Below are positions 18,691 through 25,241 of a DNA stretch of 25,241 nt, in pieces. The first letter of the stretch is position 1, and every line of letters starts with the position of its first letter. This DNA is from a virus: the IMG/VR virus record IMGVR_UViG_3300034198_008553, positions 1 to 25,241 of that record. One strand, 5' to 3'. The notes beneath the pieces are model-generated. The model was given only the letters and a program-made list of their open reading frames with translations, searched no databases and was not told where the DNA came from. Made by a program: the position numbers and the translations under genes.

Positions 18691-19501
18691 TGTATTTCCT
18701 AAAAATTCTAAACCAGTCATTTGGATCGGCTTCATGTAATTCGAATTCTTCTGGATTACTTAAATAAGACATGAGTAATAATGTTTGGTCATCATCAATT
18801 AATTTATGATTTAACAAAACATTTAAATTACTCAAAATTAAATCTTTGAATAGTTTCCACTTTTCTGTGCCAGCAACAATATGGCATCCTTGAACATAGA
18901 CATCGCCTGTATAAATGATACTATCAATAGGTCTCTTTTGGTCGATAGGATATTGATTGAATAGATGAATCTTAGTCTTATCAAAAGGATAAGTCCACCG
19001 ATTGCATGGAGGTATTGTGGTGCTATCCCTAACATAACCAAAGTCTATCCAAGCAGTTAAATAATTTTTAACAAAGCCACTTTCAATCGCATGTTCAACA
19101 TATAAAGATTTGAAGATGTTTACCAACACATAATCTGCATGCCAATATTCAATTAGTTGTGGATTAACAACTTTACCATAATAATTGGGGTCATCCATAA
19201 TTTCTTGAATTTTACTTTTAACAGGTTCAAATCCACCTGGCAGATAAGAATCTATAGAAACGACATTTGTTTTATCTTCAAGTCCATGTGATTTGCGTAT
19301 GTTATAAACCGTTTCAACAAAATTTGGCGTTGTATAGATGACCATATCATTTTCAAGTTTGGCCAAATTATTAAAGAATTGAAAATAAGTATCGACACTT
19401 CTATGTTGATAATGTGGTAAAACTCTACCATGTTTTTCATTAGGTAAATTTCCTCTACCAATATCAAAGAAAGCAGTTACTACTGTAATATCATTTTGCA
19501 T
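18677..19501 (-). CDS. HtrL/YibB-like protein
   Basis: The ATG at 19501, with GAGAAAAAAT upstream, gives 274 residues; a TTG four codons earlier is rejected. The start ITVVTAFFDIGRGN, then VDTYFQFFNNLAKLENDMVIYT and a C-terminal HEADPNDWFRIFRKYNE, fit the HtrL/YibB family, found in LPS core regions of enterobacteria and in polysaccharide clusters. The family is thought to be glycosyltransferase-like, with no proven reaction that I know of. It sits in the middle of the glycan block with overlaps on both sides. Confidence 0.65.
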   Translation of the reverse strand: MQNDITVVTAFFDIGRGNLPNEKHGRVLPHYQHRSVDTYFQFFNNLAKLENDMVIYTTPNFVETVYNIRKSHGLEDKTNVVSIDSYLPGGFEPVKSKIQEIMDDPNYYGKVVNPQLIEYWHADYVLVNIFKSLYVEHAIESGFVKNYLTAWIDFGYVRDSTTIPPCNRWTYPFDKTKIHLFNQYPIDQKRPIDSIIYTGDVYVQGCHIVAGTEKWKLFKDLILSNLNVLLNHKLIDDDQTLLLMSYLSNPEEFELHEADPNDWFRIFRKYNEQN

Positions 19502-20345
19502 ATTTTTTCTCAATCTCTTTTTTCCATTCAGGAATTCTATTGTATTGATGAACCATTACATACTTTTCACCTAAACTATTATATACATATTCGCCATCAA
19601 ATGTGGGTTCAGGACTCAACAGATTTGGTCTAAAGATATCAATTCTTTTTGGATCAACTGTTGTACCACATTGACAAGACCAGTTCGTATCGTGGTCATT
19701 AAAATTGGTGATTGATTTGTATGGTTCTAAAGATAATAATAAATTTACTCCAGCTTGGTCTGGTGTAGGATGATTGATTCGTTCTATAATTAAAGCCACA
19801 TTCAAAGAAAAGTCTTTAAATGTTTCAAATTCACCTGCCATTGAACCTGCATTATAGATAGGTCTATCTTTCATGTAATCCTGTATTAATGGTCCATAAC
19901 ATTCAGCCATGTTATTGAAGCCCCATTCTGTTTCGTTTTTATATTTTAAAGATTCACAACCATAATTCAATTTTTTACCATTCATATTCTCTGTTAGCCA
20001 ATCAGATGGATTTAATTGAAATACGATATCAACATCAGTAGAAATGACATAACGAATATCTTTTTGTTGGCGTAAGAACAACCAATAAAAGAAATGTCTT
20101 GCCATTGGTGTTTGAAATGTGAAGTTATCCATAAAATGGTAACCGTTATTTTCTTTATTTCTGTTTTCAGATGCCAAAAAGATTTCGAACCCACGGTCAG
20201 TTAGTTGTTTGATTGTTTCATCTGACACATTAAAACAAATCATGGCCTTTCGACCACTATATCCTGTTTGTTCTAAGGAGTTAATCCAATGTTCAATCTT
20301 ATCAAATTCATAAGACGATATTGCTGAAATCACTAAATCTTGCAT
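19491..20345 (-). CDS. Putative GT-A glycosyltransferase
   Basis: This 284-residue protein has IRYVISTDVDIVFQ, where DVD is a DxD-type metal/sugar-nucleotide site, preceded by ARHFFYWLFLRQQ and followed by RPIYNAGSMAGEFETFKDF and TPDQAGVNLLLSLEP. The NAG-x-MAG loop with a downstream D-Q-A is common in glycosyltransferases of polysaccharide loci. Near the C-terminus SCQCGTT and VMVHQYNRIPEWK recall the acceptor-side region. It overlaps its upstream neighbour by 13 bases and its downstream one by 11. Confidence 0.72.
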   Translation of the reverse strand: MQDLVISAISSYEFDKIEHWINSLEQTGYSGRKAMICFNVSDETIKQLTDRGFEIFLASENRNKENNGYHFMDNFTFQTPMARHFFYWLFLRQQKDIRYVISTDVDIVFQLNPSDWLTENMNGKKLNYGCESLKYKNETEWGFNNMAECYGPLIQDYMKDRPIYNAGSMAGEFETFKDFSLNVALIIERINHPTPDQAGVNLLLSLEPYKSITNFNDHDTNWSCQCGTTVDPKRIDIFRPNLLSPEPTFDGEYVYNSLGEKYVMVHQYNRIPEWKKEIEKKYAK

Positions 20346-21124
20346 AATTCTTTTCCTAGGTAATAAAATTCTTTTTCATAATCAAATGGACCAATATCGA
20401 TATTGAGTTCTTTTTTGAGTTTGTTATTGGCTAATACAAATTGCTCTTCATTTTTATAATCTAAGTTATGTATTTCTGCATCATAACCATAACCATCAAT
20501 TAACCATTGTGCTGCTTTTCCAACCTCTAGTCCATAACCAGAACTAAGATTATAAACACCTAAAGGCCTTTTTTTACAGACTTCTTCTAATATTTTTGAC
20601 ACAGCATTAACATTAATAAAATCTCTTTTTACGGTTTGTACTATGGTGAAATTAATTCTACCTTCATTGACCAATTGTGTCATGCAATAACCAGTAAACG
20701 AGTTTCTTCCAAATTCATAACCAAAAATGTTAGAAGCTCTGAGAATTGTTACTTTGTCGGGGAAATTGGATAGAAGTTTTAATTCTGTGATAGACTTATT
20801 TTCACCATAGTATGATGAAGGATTTATATCAGAAAATTCATCAAAAATTTCAACAGAGTCCGTACCACCAGCACCATACACCTTTCTTGTTGAAATCATT
20901 ACATAATGACAGTTGGCTTTAGTTGCTTTTTGAGATACTTTAAAATCAATATCATATCTCTGTTTATATTTTTCTAATTTGTAGGCAGGATGCAAGGCAC
21001 AGTTGACCACAACATCATATTGTGTCAAATCAACATCGTCTAATTGGTGATATGAAACTCTATCATAATTCTTTAGACTTTTACCAACAAAACTTCTTTC
21101 ACCTACTACGAGGACTTTCTCCAA
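20333..21124 (-). CDS. NAD(P)-dependent sugar epimerase/reductase (extended SDR)
   Basis: The 263 residues begin with a Rossmann strand, VLVVGERSFVGKSL (a GxxxFxG variant of the usual GxxGxxG), then VVNCALHPA, ISTRKVYGAGG and SSYYGENKS with the Y-x-x-x-K catalytic pair, and ILRASNIFGYEFGR. This is the pattern of dTDP-4-dehydrorhamnose reductases and nucleotide-sugar epimerases. The only workable start is TTG at 21124, since an in-frame stop lies just upstream and the next ATG would remove the NAD site; GGAG lies seven bases before it. It overlaps the GT2 gene by 19 bases. It should make a nucleotide-sugar for the block. Confidence 0.8.
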   Translation of the reverse strand: MEKVLVVGERSFVGKSLKNYDRVSYHQLDDVDLTQYDVVVNCALHPAYKLEKYKQRYDIDFKVSQKATKANCHYVMISTRKVYGAGGTDSVEIFDEFSDINPSSYYGENKSITELKLLSNFPDKVTILRASNIFGYEFGRNSFTGYCMTQLVNEGRINFTIVQTVKRDFINVNAVSKILEEVCKKRPLGVYNLSSGYGLEVGKAAQWLIDGYGYDAEIHNLDYKNEEQFVLANNKLKKELNIDIGPFDYEKEFYYLGKELCKI

Positions 21125-21828
21125 GGGAATACTCCATTATATTTTTCATTCATTACTTTATTACCATTAATAAAGAAATCTCCATTTACTGAACCAGCAT
21201 TACCACCAACACGATAATTTACAGTATATTGTCCTGTACAATCAAATTTAGGGAAATAATTAGAAAATGCACCTAATACCACTCTGTCAGTTCCCCAACC
21301 ACCGTGCCATACCTGTGCTAATTTTATCGCAGTTTCAGTCTTAAAGCAATAGCAATTTGTATCAATCATATTAACACCATGATATGTTTGCCATTTACCT
21401 AAAGATTCACAATCATCATTACAAATATAGTTGCCTTCTTTATCAATAATTTTTCTTAAAGAATAACACCAGTCTAAATTATTTTCTTCAATTTTCTTTA
21501 CACAAGTTTCAATATGATTTTCTTCTAAGATATTGTCGTGATCCAAATACATTACATATTTGGTATTGATTAGATGTGTGAAAGCAGCATAGACACGGTG
21601 GCCGTAAAAACCATTGGCACCGACATTGACTGGTAAATTACAAAAATGGATTTTTTTGTAATTTGGATGGTTTTGTATATACTTTAATAGATTCTTGACC
21701 ACATAATTGTGTTCTGGTCCATCAACTACAACATAACATTCTGTATCATATGTTTGATTCAAAACAGATTTCACGGTATCAATCAACTCTGGAACTCCAG
21801 TAGTTGCTATAATCACAGTAGCAGTCAT
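21106..21828 (-). CDS. Family 2-like glycosyltransferase
   Basis: This 240-residue protein has the GT-A fold signature: ATVIIATTGVPELIDTVKSVLNQTY at the N-terminus, CYVVVDGPE, NLPVNVGANGFYGHRVYAAF, KYVMYLDHDNIL (DHD as the DxD site) and a C-terminal WHGGWGTDRVVLG. It should transfer a sugar from a nucleotide donor to a growing surface glycan. It is the first gene of the glycan block, starting three bases after the stop-side neighbour's end region; no clear promoter was seen immediately before it, so transcription probably continues from upstream. Confidence 0.82.
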   Translation of the reverse strand: MTATVIIATTGVPELIDTVKSVLNQTYDTECYVVVDGPEHNYVVKNLLKYIQNHPNYKKIHFCNLPVNVGANGFYGHRVYAAFTHLINTKYVMYLDHDNILEENHIETCVKKIEENNLDWCYSLRKIIDKEGNYICNDDCESLGKWQTYHGVNMIDTNCYCFKTETAIKLAQVWHGGWGTDRVVLGAFSNYFPKFDCTGQYTVNYRVGGNAGSVNGDFFINGNKVMNEKYNGVFPWRKSS

Positions 21829-21831
21829 AAT

Positions 21832-22113
21832 TTAATCTTTAGTTAATTTTAATATTTTTTCTATTTGTTGTTCGATTGCTGGTTTACGATTTGGCCAATA
21901 GATATACTCTTTATCACCAGTAGAGTGTAGTTTAGTTAAAAAAGGAACAATTAGTTTTTCCAATTCTTTTAATCTTGCTCTATAATCTTCTACCGTACCT
22001 GTGGCTTTATTGATGACAGAATTGTATTCTTCTTCACTAATAGCAGAGAATCCAAAATCATTATCTAGAGCACTATATTCTTTTGAAAGTTTATCGAAAT
22101 CTATTAATCCCAT
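21832..22113 (-). CDS. Conserved small phage protein, unknown function
   Basis: This 93-residue helical protein ends in GDKEYIYWPNRKPAIEQQIEKILKLT, a C-terminal motif (YIYWPNR...IE-x-QI-x-KI) that I recall in many T4-like cyanophages and pelagiphages. The middle has YRARLKELEKLIVPFLTKL. No function is known to me. A ribosome binding site (AAGGTAAAAT) precedes the ATG. It lies between a large conserved protein and the glycan block; small size and conservation suggest a replication, transcription or assembly accessory. Confidence 0.68.
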   Translation of the reverse strand: MGLIDFDKLSKEYSALDNDFGFSAISEEEYNSVINKATGTVEDYRARLKELEKLIVPFLTKLHSTGDKEYIYWPNRKPAIEQQIEKILKLTKD

Positions 22114-22121
22114 ATTTTACC

Positions 22122-23363
22122 TTATTTTGCAATTACATATTTAGCTGAATTGTTTGACCTTGCTGTGGCGTAGGTATATAAACCCCTAACAAACTGATTT
22201 GCCTTTGTTTTGTCTTTTTTCAACCAATCAATTAAAAGTGGATTGACTTCATTAGTCAATTCAGCACTAGCGATTTCTCGTTTATTTTCATACTGTTTTC
22301 TATCTTTTTCTTTTAATTCTTTATCTAGATATTTTTTTTCATTTTTAAATTTTTGATTAGCCTTTTCAAAAGTTTTTGTCCATCTCTCATAAAATCTCGA
22401 ATCTATATTTTTTACAATATCTGACATAGGACCCATAGCTAAACTACCTTCAAAAGCACCAGCACCTTCAAACTGAACAACACCTTTATATGATTCTCCT
22501 GAAGGATCGTGGCGAATTTGTACATATAGAGATTTATCTTTTGACATATAAATTAACAATGTTCTTGTATAATCTTTTATGTCTTTATCTTTATCATAAA
22601 TTTTCCAATCACTTGTACCACCATATTCGAGTTTGTCTATCTCTTTTTGTTCTTGTGGTCGATTAAAGTTTACTTTTTTAATTGTAACTTTGTTTACTTG
22701 TTTTTTTAATGATAACGGAAGTAATTCCCCATCGGCAATCATTCTACTAACAAAAGAATTTAATTTTAAGAAGTCAATATCTTTTTCTTTTTTATAATCC
22801 TCAATTAACTTTTTGGCTTTTGTTGAAGCAAAGTATATGTCGGCTGTAGTCCATTTGTTGATGTTATCAAAAGGTCTGGCTAATTTTGCACCATGTTTAT
22901 TATTAGTATTTTGTTCTTTTAAATAATCATTGGCTCGTTTAAATAAAGCAGCCATATTATCCATAACTTCTTTATCACCTTGAGCATAAAAGATGTCAGA
23001 CAAGTGACCAGTTTTTAAATAAGAAAAGTTCTTACTAATTGTTGTAATGTCTTTTAATAATTGTGCTGCGATTTCTAAAGAAGAATAGTACCAATCATTT
23101 TTTGCTCTTTTTGATTTTTCATTAACTCCATAAAGTAAATCTTCTACTTGTTTAAATGAAGCCTTACCTGCTGAAACTTTATTTTTAAAAGTCTTTTCTA
23201 CGGTGTTTATTGTATATTTTTCATCCCAAAATTTCTTAAAGTCAAAATAGGTTGGATATTTTTGTTTATTGAAGATGTTTTTGATATTTGATGATCCCAC
23301 CGATTCGGCCAAGGCACAAAATAATGCCTGTGCGGTTTCTTGTATGTCTGCTGGAGATGCCAT
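22122..23363 (-). CDS. 413-residue conserved phage protein, unknown function
   Basis: This Lys-rich soluble protein starts MASPADIQETAQALFCALAES, a type of N-terminus I have seen in hypothetical proteins of T4-like aquatic phages. It has YFDFKKFWDEKY at 39-50, a beta-rich segment around 265-305 (TRTLLIYMSKDKSLYVQIRHDPSG, VQFEGAGAFEGSLAMGP) and a basic helical C-terminus. A GATAAATA late promoter lies just before it, so it is probably late and structural or packaged, but no domain decides this. The ribosome binding site is AAGGTATAAA. Confidence 0.65.
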   Translation of the reverse strand: MASPADIQETAQALFCALAESVGSSNIKNIFNKQKYPTYFDFKKFWDEKYTINTVEKTFKNKVSAGKASFKQVEDLLYGVNEKSKRAKNDWYYSSLEIAAQLLKDITTISKNFSYLKTGHLSDIFYAQGDKEVMDNMAALFKRANDYLKEQNTNNKHGAKLARPFDNINKWTTADIYFASTKAKKLIEDYKKEKDIDFLKLNSFVSRMIADGELLPLSLKKQVNKVTIKKVNFNRPQEQKEIDKLEYGGTSDWKIYDKDKDIKDYTRTLLIYMSKDKSLYVQIRHDPSGESYKGVVQFEGAGAFEGSLAMGPMSDIVKNIDSRFYERWTKTFEKANQKFKNEKKYLDKELKEKDRKQYENKREIASAELTNEVNPLLIDWLKKDKTKANQFVRGLYTYATARSNNSAKYVIAK

Positions 23364-23382
23364 TTTATACCTTAAATGAAAA

Positions 23383-23390
23383 TATTTATC
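23383..23390 (-). promoter_or_regulatory. T4-type late promoter, GATAAATA
   Basis: The minus strand reads GATAAATA overlapping the stop of the upstream gene, 19 bases before the ATG at 23363. The octamer is identical to the one at 9492-9499. The very short leader expected (about a dozen bases) still contains the ribosome binding site. Confidence 0.6.
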
Positions 23391-24495
23391 TAATTATTTG
23401 GATGTCTTTACCGGAAGTCCAGAACTCTAGCTCCGTACGGAGGCGTCCTTCAGATTTAAGGCTTTCGTAACGAGTTGAAGCTTTGTTTCGCCACCACTCA
23501 ATAATATTACTCAATTTATGCTTTTCATAATTTTCTCCTGGCACCAATGTATCGGTTTTACAGGCCAAATAATCAATGTAGTTACTATACCCATAATTAG
23601 ATGTATAATATCGTTTCTTCTCTGTCAACTTTTTGGCGTTCTCAATCGTTAAAAGGAATTGTTCACCTTCTGATGAACCTTTTAAAGCTGCTTTAGTCAA
23701 AGCTATAATTTTAGTAAAAGTTCTTAGCTTTCTACTAGTAGATTTAGTATCACCTTCTAAAATATCTCCAACTTTACTTTCCACAAACTGTTTAAGTTCA
23801 GTATATCTTTCACCGTGCATCATAGGAATCATATCCGAATCGGTGATGCCTTGAAAACGAATAAAAGGTTTCATACCATCATATTGTGAAACACCTTTGG
23901 TTGAACCATACAAACTGGTGGTTTCAAATAAACAAAGATTCATACCATATTTCTTATTACAGATTTCTCTTACTTCATGACTGGTACAAATACCAGCCAT
24001 AAGTTTACCACCCAAGTAATTAAAACCAAATGGCTGACTTGGTACAATCACGAAACCCATCATAGCGGAATCATTGAATCTTTTGGTAGTATCTGGACTT
24101 TGCGAGAACACTTGTCCAAGAAGTTCATTACGAGGACGCATATAGATTACTGGTGAACCCAAACGAATGAATCCTAGAATCTTTCCTGTGTTTTTCTCAA
24201 TTACTGCCAGTTGAATATTTCTTCCAACTGGTGCTTTATTAATATGTGATGAGGTAATTGAGAGTAATGTTTCCCATTGTTGATTTGGTATTTCTACCAC
24301 ATCAATATCCATATCTTTAGGGTGCATGGAGAAATCTGAAAATAAATCATCTTCTGGTGGAAATAATGATTGTGGTATATTGTCAAGGTTCTTTAATTTC
24401 TCCTCACGCATATACTGTTCGATATCGGTAATATTACCAAAATATTCTTTGAAGGCATTGGCACAATAAAGTGCATCTTCTCTATTTAATTCCAT
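23386..24495 (-). CDS. 369-residue conserved phage protein, acyltransferase-like?
   Basis: The ATG at 24495 gives a TAATG overlap with the membrane-protein gene and is preferred over a TTG 11 codons upstream. The central region reads GKILGFIRLGSPVIYMRPRN, then MMGFVIVPSQPFGFNYLGGKLMAG, and LFETTSLYGSTKGVSQYDGMKPFIRFQG. I recall this block in many T4-like aquatic phages. The pattern (strand, P-x-Q-x-F-G-x-N, GGKL) is loosely like DUF4338/Mom-type GNAT folds, which modify or act on DNA, but this is a weak impression. The C-terminal third is basic and helical. It sits two genes after the gp41 helicase. Confidence 0.65.
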   Translation of the reverse strand: MELNREDALYCANAFKEYFGNITDIEQYMREEKLKNLDNIPQSLFPPEDDLFSDFSMHPKDMDIDVVEIPNQQWETLLSITSSHINKAPVGRNIQLAVIEKNTGKILGFIRLGSPVIYMRPRNELLGQVFSQSPDTTKRFNDSAMMGFVIVPSQPFGFNYLGGKLMAGICTSHEVREICNKKYGMNLCLFETTSLYGSTKGVSQYDGMKPFIRFQGITDSDMIPMMHGERYTELKQFVESKVGDILEGDTKSTSRKLRTFTKIIALTKAALKGSSEGEQFLLTIENAKKLTEKKRYYTSNYGYSNYIDYLACKTDTLVPGENYEKHKLSNIIEWWRNKASTRYESLKSEGRLRTELEFWTSGKDIQIIR

Positions 24496-24848
24496 TATTT
24501 TACCAAATGTTGTGCTAATACCATGCAACTAATCCAAACCCATAAAGTATTAAAACCTACAAGTGTAGGTAACAATTTTTTATTTGAAGCCCAAATTAAA
24601 CTTAATGATGTGAGTAATGTTAAGAAATACAACCACCAAAGTTGTATACCAAAAATTAATCCCGGAACAATAATAATTCCTTTGGCCAACCAACTTAAAA
24701 ATTCAACTGTGTTATAGTCGGTCCAATATTCTTTAGTGAACCACATACCATAACATTCTTTAATTTTTTTCCAACCACTATGTTTATAAACTATAGAAAT
24801 TAAAAAAATCCAAGCCACTACTGCAATCATAATCTGTTCGAATGTCAT
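24495..24848 (-). CDS. Small polytopic membrane protein, unknown
   Basis: This 117-residue protein has about four hydrophobic segments (near residues 5-22, 52-67, 68-88 and 95-113) and many Trp, with a soluble Tyr/Trp-rich loop (YGMWFTKEYWTDYNTVEF) between the first and second. The ATG overlaps the helicase stop (ATGA), so it is translationally coupled to replication genes. Function unknown; inner-membrane phage proteins here could affect superinfection or nucleotide transport, but nothing specific is visible. Confidence 0.62.
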   Translation of the reverse strand: MTFEQIMIAVVAWIFLISIVYKHSGWKKIKECYGMWFTKEYWTDYNTVEFLSWLAKGIIIVPGLIFGIQLWWLYFLTLLTSLSLIWASNKKLLPTLVGFNTLWVWISCMVLAQHLVK

Positions 24849-25241
24849 ACTTTAAATCCTTTAAATTTGTCTTTACGTTCATTATCACCAAATGTGTTTA
24901 ATGGTTTGTCGTGTCCTTTGTGTCCAGCATCTGCAATACCCATCTGTGCAGATTGCTCAACATCAAATAGTTTCATTTTGGATCTATCGATGCCAATCGT
25001 AAATCGTTTATGGAAAGTTGGATCGTTATATCGATTCTTTAATTGTTTCACCATCATTTGGCCAAGTTCTTCTAGTTCTTCAGAAGAAATCAAAGCAAAC
25101 ATTAAATCGGCGGTTGCAGGCAACCCGAATGATTCACTTGTATCCTCCAGTCCCGGATCAGACGATGTGAATCCGCTTCTGGTAGTTTGAGTAGCAGATA
25201 CAATAGGAACATTATATTCAACCGCAAGACCTCTAAGTTCT
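24845..25241 (-). CDS. 41: Replicative DNA helicase, T4 gp41/DnaB type, C-terminal part
   Basis: The frame is open from the right window edge and ends at 24845, giving the last 131 residues. The partial sequence starts ELRGLAVEYNVPIVSATQTTRSG, the RecA-fold beta strand with the sensor motif (TQTTRSG) of DnaB-family helicases, then DPGLEDTSESFGLPATADLMFAL and KNRYNDPTFHKRFTIGIDR, which match the C-terminus of gp41 in T4-like phages. It should unwind DNA 5' to 3' at the fork and partner the gp61-type primase encoded at 460-1476. The ATP-binding Walker motifs lie outside the window. The internal TTG at 25123 is not the start. Confidence 0.92.
   Translation of the reverse strand, partial: ELRGLAVEYNVPIVSATQTTRSGFTSSDPGLEDTSESFGLPATADLMFALISSEELEELGQMMVKQLKNRYNDPTFHKRFTIGIDRSKMKLFDVEQSAQMGIADAGHKGHDKPLNTFGDNERKDKFKGFKV

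Noticed and set aside
24845-25123. Reading the helicase fragment as a 92-residue protein from a TTG start
   Set aside because: The frame continues open to the window edge and the upstream codons encode conserved helicase sequence, so the TTG is an internal Leu codon.
1-25241. tRNA genes, CRISPR arrays, integrase, insertion sequences or attachment sites
   Set aside because: There is no gap large enough for a convincing cloverleaf on either strand, no regularly spaced repeats, and no recombinase or transposase motifs were found by reading.

Overview
The window is a piece of a T4-type myovirus genome, AT-rich, with every supportable gene on the minus strand and packed end to end with ATGA/TAATG overlaps. 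It reads from right to left. The identification rests on a gp41-type replicative helicase (C-terminus at the right edge), a gp61-type primase near the left edge, T4-style late promoters (TATAAATA/GATAAATA) and head-interior proteins of the kind found in marine and freshwater T4-like phages. A spanin pair, lipoproteins and LPS-type sugar genes point to a Gram-negative, probably aquatic, host. No tRNA, CRISPR array, integrase or insertion sequence was seen, and no gene-free stretch exceeds 300 bases.

Layout in transcription order: (1) 25241-21832: helicase end, a small membrane protein, two large conserved phage proteins of unknown role and a small conserved protein. (2) 21828-15198: a nine-gene block of glycosyltransferases, a sugar-nucleotide reductase/epimerase-like protein, a methyltransferase and polysaccharide-type proteins, probably for decorating virion or host-surface glycans. 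(3) 15197-15074: a 124-base intergenic region with an inverted repeat and a perfect late promoter. (4) 15073-9500: a ligase/nucleotidyltransferase-fold protein extremely rich in histidine, a nucleotidyltransferase-kinase fusion, and two long charged modular proteins. (5) 9459-8737: an Ig-like virion protein with its own late promoter and a terminator-like hairpin. (6) 8669-5812: a methyltransferase and small head-associated-looking proteins, including a 483-residue modular protein. (7) 5809-1501: a lysis and envelope cassette with Rz/Rz1-like spanins, a secreted nuclease, lipoproteins, a GH19 endolysin, holin-like membrane proteins and a tail-anchored coiled coil. (8) 1476-1: primase and the start of a 2-oxoglutarate/Fe(II) oxygenase.

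The most interesting signal is in blocks 4 and 6. Five proteins begin with the same kind of short N-terminus (M-K/L-S/T-F-x-x-...-E), and a sixth copy lies inside the 483-residue protein. This matches the capsid-targeting sequence of T4 internal head proteins (MKTYQEFIAE). In three cases it ends in an (I/L)-x-E site at residues 8-10, the T4 prohead-protease consensus at the T4 position. The long modular proteins also carry (I/L)-x-E sites at the borders of recognisable modules. I infer a set of head-packaged, protease-trimmed proteins, two of which look like enzymes acting on nucleotides or nucleic acid. A second notable point is an 84-codon ORF nested out of frame inside the fusion gene, with a good ribosome binding site, a local GC rise and a perfect 12-bp hairpin just beyond its stop.
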